NCBI GenBank assembly: GCA_001600695.1
Contig: BCKQ01000008.1
Coordinates: forward strand, 413,586 to 477,585
Direction of reading: 5' to 3'
Length of the DNA stretch: 64,000 nt
Source of the DNA: Ascoidea asiatica
Taxonomy: Eukaryota; Ascomycota; Saccharomycetes; Ascoideales; Ascoideaceae
Both the position numbers and the translations under genes were made by a program. Position 1 is the first letter of the stretch, and each line of letters begins with the position of its first letter. Shown piece by piece: positions 10,203-20,753 of this stretch. Under the pieces are notes generated by a model. It ran no database searches. It was not told the DNA's origin and was given only the letters and a program-made list of their open reading frames with translations.

Positions 10203-11106
10203 TTTTAATAAAAATTACTTATAATTGTCTATTTATCTATTTTAATGAATGAATTGAATATGTACAGTATTTATATTATTATATCTATCTATCTCATTGA
10301 AAAGAAAGAAAAGCCAAAAAAAAAGAAGAAGAAGAAGATTACCTCTAAATAAATGATATTAGATATTATTACAATTATTGCATATTCAATTTAGATATTT
10401 TTATAATTATCATCATATTACAGTACTGCTTTTATTTTTACATTTGTTATAATATCTATGGAATTTCTCATTTATTATATTTCTCTCCCAATTTAGATTC
10501 AACTCGTTACAGTGATATTTAGATCTGGAACTTTGGCGGTGTGAAAAAGAATTACCAAAGTTAAGGGCAAAGTTAAAAACATTCCCAGAAACAGCAGAAA
10601 GGGGTGGCGGAAGATGGCGGTGCGGTAAGATTGAACCCGTGCTGGTGGTAATTGATTTATGTCTAGTGGTGTGTATTGACGTATATACCATCACCAAGGT
10701 ACTACCAAATTTATGGTACTACCAGTTTAATGGTACTACCATTATCAAGGTACTACCACTTCAAAGGTACTACCATGCTTGTGGGTGGACGCGTTTTTGT
10801 GAATATTTTTTTTATTTTATTTATGATTATTTTAATTTATTTATTTATTTATATTTTTGAGTTTACGCGTTGCTAATAAAGTTGGTAATTGGTTCTATTT
10901 TAAATATTGGTAACTTTTCACACCTTCAATTACTTACTTACTTGAATACTCAATTACTTAATCCTTTATAATTTAATGATTTTAAAATATAATCAAATAT
11001 AACTTATTTAATTCATTCATTGCTATTCATTATTCATAAATCATATATTTCCTATAAATATAAGTACTTCTTTCTTAATTGAACTTTTTTTTTGCCCTTT
11101 TTAAAA
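10203..11106. promoter_or_regulatory. Divergent promoter holding 17-bp array and GC-richer island
   Basis: The 904-bp gap between the pepsin-like gene and the zinc-module gene. It contains a GC-richer stretch (about 10500-10640) with GCGGAAGATGGCGG at 10607-10620, the phased array at 10681-10775, and an AT-rich leader. No convincing gene: the short ORFs over the array are by-products of its repeats. Confidence 0.6.
10681..10775. repeat. Array of GGTACTACCA at exact 17-bp spacing
   Basis: Five identical decamers GGTACTACCA start at 10698, 10715, 10732, 10749 and 10766, exactly 17 bp apart, with unrelated 7-bp spacers. A degenerate sixth unit (GTATATACCA) begins in register at 10681. The core GGTA-C-TACC has dyad symmetry. 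Since 17 is not a multiple of three and the spacers vary, this is a DNA-level element. Phased protein binding sites in the divergent promoter are the simplest reading. Binding factor unknown. Confidence 0.85.
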
Positions 11107-11949
11107 ATGATATTATCAACTAAAAATTCACCATTACCAAAAATGATTTCAAATTCAAATCAAAATCAAAACATGAATGAAAATAATAATGGAAATAATA
11201 ATCAAAGTTTAAATCAAAATCAAAATCAAATTATAAATCAAAATTTGAATCAAGATTCAAAATTGGATTTTGAGAATAATTTTTTCACTTATCAGTTTTC
11301 ATATTCTTCAAATCAATTCTATTTAAAAAGTCATCCTTTTTCAAATAATATAAATAATAATAATAATAATAATAATAGTCTGTCAATAGATTCTAAAAAA
11401 AGATCTCATGATAATGATAATGATATAAATATTAATAGTATTAATAGTATTAATAATAAAAATAACTTAGATCATTTAGATAATTCAAGTCGAAAAAGAA
11501 AACAAATCTCAAGAATTCATTCAATTGATCATAATAAAACTATTGATATGTTAATAAATAATCAAAAATTACAATCCTCAAAACAATCTAATTCTCATCA
11601 AAAACATCCCATTGATATTGATAATAATAATAATAATAATAATAATAATATAACATCAACATCAACGAATATAAATAAACCATTTTGGCCACAAATAAAT
11701 AAAATTAATTCAAATCTGTCAAGAAATGAATTTTTTTTAAAAAATTTCCCAAATGAACAAATTAAATCATCAAATTCAATTTCTTGTTCAATTTGTGAAA
11801 AAGATTTAAGAAATTTAATTGATTCTTCATATTCTTTAATGGATGATTTAAATGATCATAAATGTTTTCATTGTCAAAGATTATTATGTTCTTTATGTAG
11901 TGTAATTAATCAAAATGATAATTCTTTATATTGTTTTGATTGTCTTTAA
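11107..11949 (+). CDS. Unrecognised Asn-rich protein with C-terminal eight-cysteine zinc module
   Basis: Encodes 280 residues from the ATG at 11107; the frame extends 15 bases upstream only to a TTG. Most of the protein is Asn/Gln/Ser-rich and likely disordered, with a basic patch RKRKQISRIHS near residue 130. The C-terminus has four CX2C knuckles spaced CX2C-X22-CX2C-X4-CX2C-X11-CX2C (CSIC, CFHC, CSLC, CFDC), ending at the last residue but one. This is the cross-brace spacing of FYVE/RING-like domains, but the FYVE basic motif (R+HHC) is absent, so phosphoinositide binding is not supported. Function unknown. Two in-frame CTG codons lie in Ser/Asn-rich stretches. Confidence 0.6.
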   Translation: MILSTKNSPLPKMISNSNQNQNMNENNNGNNNQSLNQNQNQIINQNLNQDSKLDFENNFFTYQFSYSSNQFYLKSHPFSNNINNNNNNNNSLSIDSKKRSHDNDNDININSINSINNKNNLDHLDNSSRKRKQISRIHSIDHNKTIDMLINNQKLQSSKQSNSHQKHPIDIDNNNNNNNNNITSTSTNINKPFWPQINKINSNLSRNEFFLKNFPNEQIKSSNSISCSICEKDLRNLIDSSYSLMDDLNDHKCFHCQRLLCSLCSVINQNDNSLYCFDCL

Positions 11950-12175
11950 TAATATAATAATATAATTATATAACTCAACTCAATTCAATTCAATTCATTT
12001 TTTTTTATTTACGTACTAGTTTATAAGTTTATTTCTTTTCTTACTGCATTATTTTCTTTTAATAAATACTTTTTTTTTAAATGTTTTTACCGAAAAATAT
12101 TGTATCAACAAAAATAACTGAAAAATAATATAGAATGGTTGTAATATTTATATATTTAGTTATATATTAATTAAT

Positions 12176-13348
12176 TTACTGTCTTCTTGATAAAGTAAAA
12201 GAATTTACATCTTCAGATTTACTATTATTTAAATTACAAAGTTCAAGATCATTATTATTACCTCTAATTTGATTAATTAAAGAATTTGAATTTGAAATTG
12301 AAATTGTTTCTGAATTTTTATTAATATTATTAACTTTATTATAAAATTCTTCAAAATTTTCATATTTTATAATAATTTGATTTAATTTAAATTTTTTTTC
12401 AATTGGAATTTCAAAAGTTCTACCTTTAAAAATATAACCTGGAAAAAATGGTGGTAATAATAAAGTTAAACCTAAAGTAATCATTAAAGCATCTAAAGTA
12501 AAAACATAAACTTCATGAGTTATTAAATAACCATTCCAACCTTGAGATAATTCTGCAACTCTATAACAACAACGAATATAAATAAAAATAACAGAGAAAG
12601 TGATTGCAATTGGAAAAAATTTAAAAAATTTTTGATTTCTAATAAATTTAAAATTTGGATCAAATAAATAATCTTTTTCATTTAAATTAAATTTATTATG
12701 TAAATTTTTTTGTCTTGTTTCAAATTGATTAAAACCAATAAATTTTTCAGTTTTAAAATAAATTGAATAAAAAAAATGAAACCAAAAAAATAAAAATATA
12801 GTCATACTAATAACTTGAACAATCATACCACCTAACATAATATTTGAACCTTGATCACTTGTTTTTTTATCATTTGCACCTGCAGCCATTCCACCTCCTA
12901 AAGCTTGTAAAACTAAACTAAAAATATCACAAAATATAAAAATATAAGAATATGCAAATGGTTTTAATAAAGAATAATAATCACCATAAATTATAACTAA
13001 TTTTGCTAAAAGAAAATAAATACCACCCATAATAAAAGCAGGAGCAATTGTTAAAGAAATAATTTGTAATAAAAAATAATCATCTCTTGTATTAAAATAT
13101 GCTAAAGTTCTACCAATATAACCAGCCATTTCTAAACCAGAACCTGAAAAAAATGCAATACCAAAATATAATTGTTTATAATATATTGATAAAGCTGTAT
13201 GAGAGAAAAAAAGAATTGCCATTAAAGCTGTAAATGTTACATTTCCTCCAATTGATGGAGTCATTCCAAATTGATTATCATCTGTACTTTCAGAATATTG
13301 AATAGAAGTTGTTGCTGAAGAAATTGAAGAGATTAAAGTTGAACTCAT
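12176..13348 (-). CDS. RTA1-family seven-helix membrane protein (copy A)
   Basis: Encodes 390 residues from ATG with about seven transmembrane segments. Family landmarks are the N-terminal GNVTFTALMAILFFSHTALS, the segment SGLEMAGYIGRT, and the signature YSYIFIFCDIFSLVLQALGG followed by a third Gly (D-x2-S-x3-Q-x2-GGG). This is the fungal RTA1-like family, which includes S. cerevisiae RSB1, RTA1, RTM1 and PUG1. Members are linked to sphingoid-base export, azole or aminocholesterol resistance, and porphyrin handling at the plasma membrane. The cytosolic C-terminal tail (from about residue 330) is poorly conserved. Copy B lies about 1.9 kb away on the same strand and is clearly a paralogue. Which RTA1 subfamily it belongs to cannot be decided by eye. 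Confidence 0.85.
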   Translation of the reverse strand: MSSTLISSISSATTSIQYSESTDDNQFGMTPSIGGNVTFTALMAILFFSHTALSIYYKQLYFGIAFFSGSGLEMAGYIGRTLAYFNTRDDYFLLQIISLTIAPAFIMGGIYFLLAKLVIIYGDYYSLLKPFAYSYIFIFCDIFSLVLQALGGGMAAGANDKKTSDQGSNIMLGGMIVQVISMTIFLFFWFHFFYSIYFKTEKFIGFNQFETRQKNLHNKFNLNEKDYLFDPNFKFIRNQKFFKFFPIAITFSVIFIYIRCCYRVAELSQGWNGYLITHEVYVFTLDALMITLGLTLLLPPFFPGYIFKGRTFEIPIEKKFKLNQIIIKYENFEEFYNKVNNINKNSETISISNSNSLINQIRGNNNDLELCNLNNSKSEDVNSFTLSRRQ

Positions 13349-15231
13349 TGGTAATGGATTAGATTTAATTGAAGATTGATTTAAAAATTATTTGACTTGA
13401 ATGGAATAAAATATGTGAAAAGAATTAAGATTAAGGAAAAGAAGAAGAAATGAATATAAATTGATATTATTAAATGTGGTTTATATATAATAAATTTGAA
13501 AAATATTTACTTGATTAATATATGAAAATCTAATCAATTATAAAAACAAAAGAGTTAGGGAAAATATGAAAACAACAACAACAACAACAACAAAAAAAAG
13601 TAATGAAAAGCCTTTAAGTTATAATAAATAAAAAATGGAATATAAAACTAATAAAATCTGACTAAAAATTCAAATTTTCGGAATATAATATTTTGATATT
13701 ATTTTGATAAAGATTATTTTTAACTTTTTTATTTAAATACACATTACAACATCTATTTATCAATTTATTTCTCTTAGATTTTTCTGAAAATAAAAAAAGC
13801 AAACGACGATTAAAAAGCAGAAATATAATTTTTACAATATTGAAAGATAAGAATTATTCTAAAAAAGTCTTTTAATCTTTCAAAAATGAGCCAAAAAAGA
13901 AGAATTATTTCACTTAAATTTCAAAATTAGTTGAATTTCTTCTCTAGAATTTGTTTTGAAAAAGAGTTGTAAAATTGACTTCAGCCTCAGATTTCTGCGA
14001 TAAAACAACTTTTAACTCTAAATTACGGAACAAACTGAGCTTCGGCTTGTCGGCTTGTCGGCTAAGCATGCCAAGAACACGGGACTGGGATCCGTGTGCC
14101 GTCTCAACGGAACTGGCTCCGAGAGAATTGCTCCTGCGTCCAGAAGCAGAATTTAGGTCTGTTTGCCTATATATTTGACGTATTAATGTGCATGTAAAAG
14201 CAGAAATCTGTCAAAAATAGTACAGGGAAATATACCCGTGTTCAGTAGAAAAGAGCGGAAGATGGCGGAACAGACAAGGAGCGTCACGTGCTTTAGGTCT
14301 GGATATTTCCACCCATGGAAATAAACTAGCTGTAGCCACAAAAAGTGAATAGAAATACTAGAAGAAAGCAGTTCTAGAATGCTATTTCAAATTATTGTTT
14401 ATCAATAATAGGCTAAGCCATAGATTATGCCTGTAGAGCTTTGTCTGTTTGATTAGAAATAAAACTGCCCATTTTCTTGAATGAACTTTTTCTTCAAATT
14501 GTATTTTTATCATATCCTTGCATGACTATGCATAATTTAGAATCATTCAATACTTTCCCGATTAGGAAATACACAGAAAATAATACACTTTTACCTTTTT
14601 TTTGATTTTTATGTATTTTTGGTATTTGAAATACAAATTGTCTTTTTCAGATTAGTATTATTAAGTTAAGGAATGGAAGTTATTTGATTATTAGTGAAAA
14701 TGGATAAGAACTAACTCCAATTTTTAAGCCATTTTTTGATGTATTTATTGAACTTCTTATTTGTTAATTATACTATCATCACCCTAATAAGATTAATTCC
14801 ATTAATAAATTTGTGATAGAAAATAAAAATTTATAATGAAATCATTTTAAATTAGGACCTGGTGAAACTTTTTTGATCAACTACCAAAAGTGCAAAATTA
14901 TATTTAAAATTTAAAAAACAAAGCTATTAAAGAATCGACTATATACTCGGCTACGCTGAAGTGGAAATTTCCAAATATTTCCTATTAAGGACATAGATGG
15001 ATATGCCTGATTTAGGTCTGTTTATAATCATTTACGAAAATGAATAAAATAATAGATACTCATTGAGACACTTTTTGATATTTCAATCAAAATTAATGAC
15101 TGGATCTAAGTAAATTTAAATAAAGAGTTTATAAAATAATCTATTGGTTGAGTATTTAGCTAAGCTAAATATATTAAAACATTTAGAAAATAAAAAATCT
15201 ATTAAATTATTGAAATATCTAAAAGTATTTT
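13349..15231. promoter_or_regulatory. Long intergenic region between RTA1 paralogues
   Basis: 1.9 kb without a credible gene. A GC-richer island (about 14030-14330) has a tandem CGGCTTGT repeat, GCGGAAGATGGCGG (14255-14268), CACGTG (14285-14290), and the dyad ATTTCCACCCATGGAAAT (14305-14322). TTTAGGTCTG occurs at 14152, 14292 and 15011, and the palindrome GGAAATTTCC at 14963-14972. The rest is AT-rich. Confidence 0.6.
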
Positions 15232-16500
15232 TTATTTTTCAGTCAATAATGTTGCATTTGAACCAGACTTATTAAGTGTCATTAAATTTATATTTTCTTT
15301 TTTATTTCTAGAATAATTTGAGAGTTCATAACTATTAATTGTATTTGTTGAGGCAAATGGATTCATATTATTATTTTCATTTAAATTTCTATTATCATTA
15401 TTATTACTATTACTATTACTATTACTATTACTATTACTATTATTTTCTGTAGCTATGATATTTTCATTGATATTATTAACTTTATTATAAAATTCATTGA
15501 AATTTTTATAACCTAATTTAAAATTTGAAAATTTAAAACTTTTCTTAATTGGAATTTCAATTGATCTACCTTTGAAAATATAACCTGGATAAAATGGTGG
15601 TAATAATAAACCAACTGCAAAAGTTATCATTAAAGCATCAAATACAAGTACATAAGCTTCATGAGTCATTAAATAACCATTCCAACCTTGAGATAATTCT
15701 GCAACTCTATAAATACAACGAATTAAAATAAATAAAACAGAAATTGTAAGAATTATTGGAAAAATTTTAAAATATTTTTGATTTCTAATAAATTTAAAAC
15801 TAGGATCAAATAAATAATCTTTATCATCTATATTAAGTTTATTTTTAGTTAAATTATTTTGATTTATTTCATTTTGATTATAATAAATTAAGTTATTAGT
15901 TTTATAATAAATTGAATAAAAAAAATAAAACCAAAGAATTAAAAATATACTCATACTAATAACTTGAATAATCATACCTATTAACATAAGATTTGAACCA
16001 TTTTTACTTGTTTTATTATCATTTGCACTTGCAGCAATTCCACCACCTAAAGCTTGAAGAATTAAACTAAAAATATCACAAAATATAAAAATATATGAAT
16101 ATGCAAATGGTTTTAATAAACCATAATAATCACCATAAATTACAATTAATTTTGCTAAAAGAAAATAAATTCCAGCCATAAGAAAAGCAGGAGCAATTGT
16201 TAAACAAACAATTTGAATTAAAAAATAATTATGATTTGTATAATTTGAATAAGATAAAGTTCTAGCAATGTAACCAATTGATTCTAAACCACATCCAATA
16301 AAAAAAGTTACACCAAAATAAGTTTGTTTGAAAAAAATAGATAAAATTGTATGAGAAATAAAAAAAACAGATAATAAAATTGCGAAAATTATATTACCAA
16401 CAAGTGAAGGTTGCATTCCATATGAATTAACTTCAGTTGAAGTAGATTCTGCAATTGAAGATGTTAAAGAAACTGAATATATAACTGAAGTTGAAGTCAT
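15232..16500 (-). CDS. RTA1-family seven-helix membrane protein (copy B)
   Basis: Encodes 422 residues from ATG and aligns along its membrane part with copy A, e.g. PFAYSYIFIFCDIFSLILQA in B against the same stretch with SLVLQA in A, and VAELSQGWNGYL in both. It has seven predicted membrane segments and the D-x2-S-x3-Q-x2-GGG signature. The C-terminal tail is longer than in A and carries a Ser-Asn repeat encoded by AGT/AAT-type triplets (about residues 350-370). A tandem duplication explains the pair. Different tails and promoters suggest different regulation, which is inference. Confidence 0.85.
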   Translation of the reverse strand: MTSTSVIYSVSLTSSIAESTSTEVNSYGMQPSLVGNIIFAILLSVFFISHTILSIFFKQTYFGVTFFIGCGLESIGYIARTLSYSNYTNHNYFLIQIVCLTIAPAFLMAGIYFLLAKLIVIYGDYYGLLKPFAYSYIFIFCDIFSLILQALGGGIAASANDNKTSKNGSNLMLIGMIIQVISMSIFLILWFYFFYSIYYKTNNLIYYNQNEINQNNLTKNKLNIDDKDYLFDPSFKFIRNQKYFKIFPIILTISVLFILIRCIYRVAELSQGWNGYLMTHEAYVLVFDALMITFAVGLLLPPFYPGYIFKGRSIEIPIKKSFKFSNFKLGYKNFNEFYNKVNNINENIIATENNSNSNSNSNSNSNNNDNRNLNENNNMNPFASTNTINSYELSNYSRNKKENINLMTLNKSGSNATLLTEK

Positions 16501-18972
16501 TTTTGATTATTTTTATTTTTATTTTTATTTTTATATTTGAGTTATTTGAATTATTTGAGATAATTTCATTTCTTTTTATATTATAACATAATATATTAAA
16601 TAAATTATGAGATCTCGTAATATAAAGTATAAAAATTTTATATAAAAATTAATAATTTGAATGGTTTTCTCAAATAAGAAATAGAATATATAGATTAGTA
16701 TGTTTATTATATTATAGAATAATATTAAAATATAGAATGAAACTTTATAGAAAAGATAAAATGGAATTGTAAACTACTAATGACTTAATCAGGATTGTCT
16801 TTTTTTCAAAGATTAAACAGGAAAAGATTATAAATTCAAAAATTTTGTGTCGTAAGTCTATATTGTTAAAGAAGAATAATATAGGATTAGGAATAGAAAA
16901 TAGGAAAAAGATAACTAAAAAAAAGCAATAATTCAGCTTCTAATTTTAGAATTTGAAAAGTTTAATAAAAGGAAATAAAAGAGAATATGAAAAAAGTGGT
17001 AGTAATTGATTGTTTAATAGATAATTGAAAATAAAATATATTTGGAAAGAAGTAAATAAAAAAGTAGATTAAAAGAGAAATGAAGACTCGAAATGGGATT
17101 GAAAAAGCTTAATTGGAAGAAAAAAAAAGAAATGGATGAGATTGATAATATTATTCAATTTTGTTTTATTTTGTTCACTATTTCTTATTCAACGATTTAT
17201 CTTTGAACAATTCTATTTATATTTGGCTTATGTTTACAAAAGCCTCGATGAATAAACAATAACAAAAAAAGAGTAGAAAAAACTTCTTTGAAATAATATT
17301 TACAGCCATTGAAAGTGAAATAAATTTAGATAAATTGAAAGGAAAACAAGTTTAAAACCAAACAGGGAGTATTATTTTGGTTTTAGGCGTTTCTCGACGC
17401 AGAGTGCAGTTGGAGTATTTTTTATGCAGCATTAAGCGTTATATTAACATTTAAAGTTTGGAACCAAGCAGGGTGACGGTAAAATCTATACGCCAAACCA
17501 CAGTTACCCGCGTATTAAGCCTTCCCGTGGCGGACAAAAAATCGGTACGGGTCCTGGTTTCGGCTTTAGAATATACATTCCGTTATCCGCAGACCGTGTC
17601 CTGAAACCAGTTTTATGGAATCCTTTTAAGACAGACTTCCAAATATATAACCACGTGCAATGTCCTGATTTTATCATTTTCCTCAGCAGCTGCAAAAAAC
17701 GTCATGTCAGGTGACATTTTGCCATTTATGCACTAGCCAGAAAGAGGCTCAACAGTTCCCAAAATGGCCAAATATAACTGTGGTGAATATGAATTTGAAA
17801 ATGTCGTAACTGTTTAACGTTAGTAAGCAATAATGAAATATTAATACCTTTTTGTTATTTTATATAAAAGGAGAAAATTCCTTAAAATTTTAATCCTTTT
17901 ACAATTTTTTTCAGTTATTTTTTACAATTTGTATAAAATACATCATATTCATCAAATTTCTCAAATCAATTTCAATATTCAAGTGTTTTCCCATATTAAA
18001 AGATTATCAAAAGAATGTCAACTTTTTCGTAATGATCCCATAATACTGGTTCTCAAGCTTTGTCCCACTGGAATGGTAATTAAGATGTGAGTCATATAAA
18101 TTAATTAATTAATTAAATAATTTTATTCCGATTCTCCATAATTTTGATCGATTTTTCTTTAATAATTCAATTCTCTTATCAATTGATGAAAAAATTGACT
18201 AAATGTAATTAAAATGTTAGGATTATCAAGAAATATTCAAAGAAATGGTAATGAAATTAAAATCTTTCTTTTAAAAAAAGTATTTCAACTTACATAAAAT
18301 ATCATTAAAAATTGACTCGGGATTTCAACTTTCTTATCTTCAAAACAAATTTCAAATTTTATTCTCTTCAATGTCAAATTTAACACAATTTATGAGAACC
18401 GATTTTCAATTGTCGATTATTTCCATTAAATTTTAATTAATTTCAAATTATGTAAATATATCATTTCATCAAATATCATCATATAATAATAATTATAATA
18501 TATTCATATAATATATCAAATTAATCATAAATTTTCATTGAATATAAATTTATTTATCTCTATTTTGGAGTTTATCTCATTTTCAAATTAAATTCGTTCA
18601 AATTATTTGATTTTATTTTAAATAAAATTGTATTTGTTACGAATTTCTTTACGAAAAAAAAAAAAGATAAGAAATTTAAACTTTATTTTATTCTATATTT
18701 TATATTCAATTAAAATTTTAATAAGAATCTAATTAATTTCTGAATAAAGTAATTTTTATTCCGATTATTTTAATTTAATTTAATTTCTTCTTAACATTTG
18801 TCCTTTTTACTCTTTCATTTATCTTCAATGTATTTTGGTATATTTTTTTGATATTTAAATAGCTTATTTTCCTTATTTTTATTATCCATTGTCTTTTATT
18901 GTCTTTTATTGTCTTTTATTATCTTTTATTATTTCATTATTATCTTATTCTCCTTATATATTCATCATTAAA
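16501..18972. promoter_or_regulatory. Long intergenic region upstream of RTA1 copy B and STR3
   Basis: 2.5 kb between divergent genes. A GC-richer island at about 17385-17720 includes CACGTG (17652-17657) and several short inverted GC words. CACGTG is the Cbf1 site of sulfur genes in S. cerevisiae, which would suit STR3, but it lies over 1.3 kb upstream. An 81-codon stop-free stretch without a usable ATG lies at 17845-18090. The region 18100-18970 is AT-rich, with a repeated TTGTCTTTTA leader just before STR3. Confidence 0.5.
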
Positions 18973-20319
18973 ATGTCATTTGATTCAAATTCTAATTCTG
19001 AAATAGATTCAGAATCTTATAGTATTGAAACTGAATTAATTAAAGGACCAAATGATCCATTATTAAAAGATAAATTTAATTCTTCAATATCACCATTATA
19101 TCTTTCAACAACATTTCAAGGTAATAATAATAAATTTCAATATTCAAGATGGAATAATCCAACAAGATTAAATCTTGAATTACATTTAAAAAAATTAATG
19201 AATTCATATAAAACTTTTGTTGTAACAAGTGGTATGGGAGCATTTGATATTATTACAAAATTATTAAAAAAAGGTGATCATGTAATTGCAGGTAATGATT
19301 TATATAGTGGTAGTGATAAATTATTACAATTTTTATCAAAAAATCAAAATTTTATAAAATATGATAATGTTGATACAACAAATAAATTTGAAATTTTTAA
19401 AAAATTAAATTCAAATACAAGATTTATTCATTTAGAATCTCCAACAAATCCATTAATGAAAATTATTGAATTAAAAGAAATTATAAATTATATTAAATTA
19501 AATTATCCATATTGTTTAATTATTTTTGATAATACAATGTTAACATCATTAAATTTTAAACCATTAAATTTTGGTATTGATATTCATTATGAATCTGGTA
19601 CAAAATATATTAATGGACATCATGATATAATGTGTGGAATAATAAGTTTAAAAGATAAAAAATTAAGTGAAGATATTAAAAAAATTATTGATTTAATTGG
19701 ATCTGCAATTACACCATTTGATTCATGGTTAGTTTTAAGAGGTTTAAAAACAATGAAATTAAGATTTAAAAAAAGTGAGAAAAATACAAAAAAAATTATA
19801 AATTTTTTAAAATTAATACCAGAATTTAAAAATAAAATTAATTATCCAAAATTAAATAAAAAAGAAAATAAAATTTTAAAAAGTTATTCAAAAGGTTATG
19901 GTAGTGTATTTTCATTAACAACAGGTTCAATTGAAAAAAGTTTAAAAATAGTTAAAAATTTAAAAATTTTTCATGAAACTGTATCATTTGGATCAATTTA
20001 TTCATTAATTTCATTACCATGTTTAATGACATTTAAAATTATTGATAAAGAAGTTTTAAATAAAAGAGGATTATCACCAGATTTAATTAGAATTTCAATT
20101 GGTATTGAAAATGTTAATGATTTAATTAAAGATTTAAATCAAGCTTGTAAAAAAGCAGGTTTAACAGTTCCAAAAGATTTTAAATTTAATTATGATAGTG
20201 ATAGTGATAGTGATAATGATAATGATAGTGATAATGATGATGAAAATAAGAATAGTATTGAAGAAATTAATGATCTTGATAATGATTATTCAAAAGAAAA
20301 AGTTTTATCTAAATTATAA
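18973..20319 (+). CDS. STR3: Cystathionine beta-lyase, peroxisomal (STR3-like)
   Basis: Encodes 448 residues from the ATG at 18973; the frame continues upstream only to a TTG. It is a Cys/Met-metabolism PLP enzyme: YSRWNNPT near the N-terminus, SGMGAFD in the cofactor-binding region, ESPTNPLM, FDNT, and the PLP-lysine block ESGTKYINGHHD. GHHD and FGSIYSLISLPC favour the Str3/Irc7 beta-lyase group over gamma-lyase Cys3. The reaction is cystathionine to homocysteine, pyruvate and ammonia in methionine synthesis. The protein ends in SKL, a canonical PTS1, consistent with peroxisomal Str3. Between the catalytic domain and SKL is an unusual Ser/Asp/Asn acidic linker of about 35 residues encoded by GATAGT-type repeats. 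Irc7-type C-S lyase activity is an alternative. Confidence 0.8.
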   Translation: MSFDSNSNSEIDSESYSIETELIKGPNDPLLKDKFNSSISPLYLSTTFQGNNNKFQYSRWNNPTRLNLELHLKKLMNSYKTFVVTSGMGAFDIITKLLKKGDHVIAGNDLYSGSDKLLQFLSKNQNFIKYDNVDTTNKFEIFKKLNSNTRFIHLESPTNPLMKIIELKEIINYIKLNYPYCLIIFDNTMLTSLNFKPLNFGIDIHYESGTKYINGHHDIMCGIISLKDKKLSEDIKKIIDLIGSAITPFDSWLVLRGLKTMKLRFKKSEKNTKKIINFLKLIPEFKNKINYPKLNKKENKILKSYSKGYGSVFSLTTGSIEKSLKIVKNLKIFHETVSFGSIYSLISLPCLMTFKIIDKEVLNKRGLSPDLIRISIGIENVNDLIKDLNQACKKAGLTVPKDFKFNYDSDSDSDNDNDSDNDDENKNSIEEINDLDNDYSKEKVLSKL

Positions 20320-20753
20320 TTAATTTTTAAATAGTTAATTGAATATAATTAATATACAACATTTATTTATATTTATCGAGATTGAAGTGTTAAATTTGAA
20401 ATAATTTCATTTTCTGGAAAGAATTTTTGAATAAATATTTTTAAATATTTATGAATATTTATAAAAATGGATTTAAAATTGAATTAAAAGGGAAAGAATT
20501 GAAAAAACTGCAATGGTTACAAATTTAAAATCAACAAAAATTGAAATTGGTTATTTAGAAGAACTACATTTTGATAAAAAAGAAGCAATCTTAGTTTGTT
20601 CATGATCATTCAATCAGTCTTTATTTTATCTCATTTCTTTATTTCAAATTCTTATAAGAACGAACATATAAAAAGAATATAAAAAATATAAAAAGAATAT
20701 AAAAAGAATATAAAAAGAATATAAAAAGAATATAAAAAGAAAAAAAAAACAAA

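Noticed and set aside
10681-10775. CRISPR-like look of the GGTACTACCA array
   Set aside because: Units are 10 bp with 7-bp spacers, far too short for CRISPR, and the context is a eukaryotic promoter.
13975-14178. Plus-strand 67-codon frame between RTA1 genes
   Set aside because: Lies in the GC-richer promoter island. No ATG context or homology noticed.
17504-17695. Minus-strand 63-codon frame in a GC-richer island
   Set aside because: Peptide shows no family features, and such islands recur at promoters without genes. The higher GC simply lowers stop frequency.
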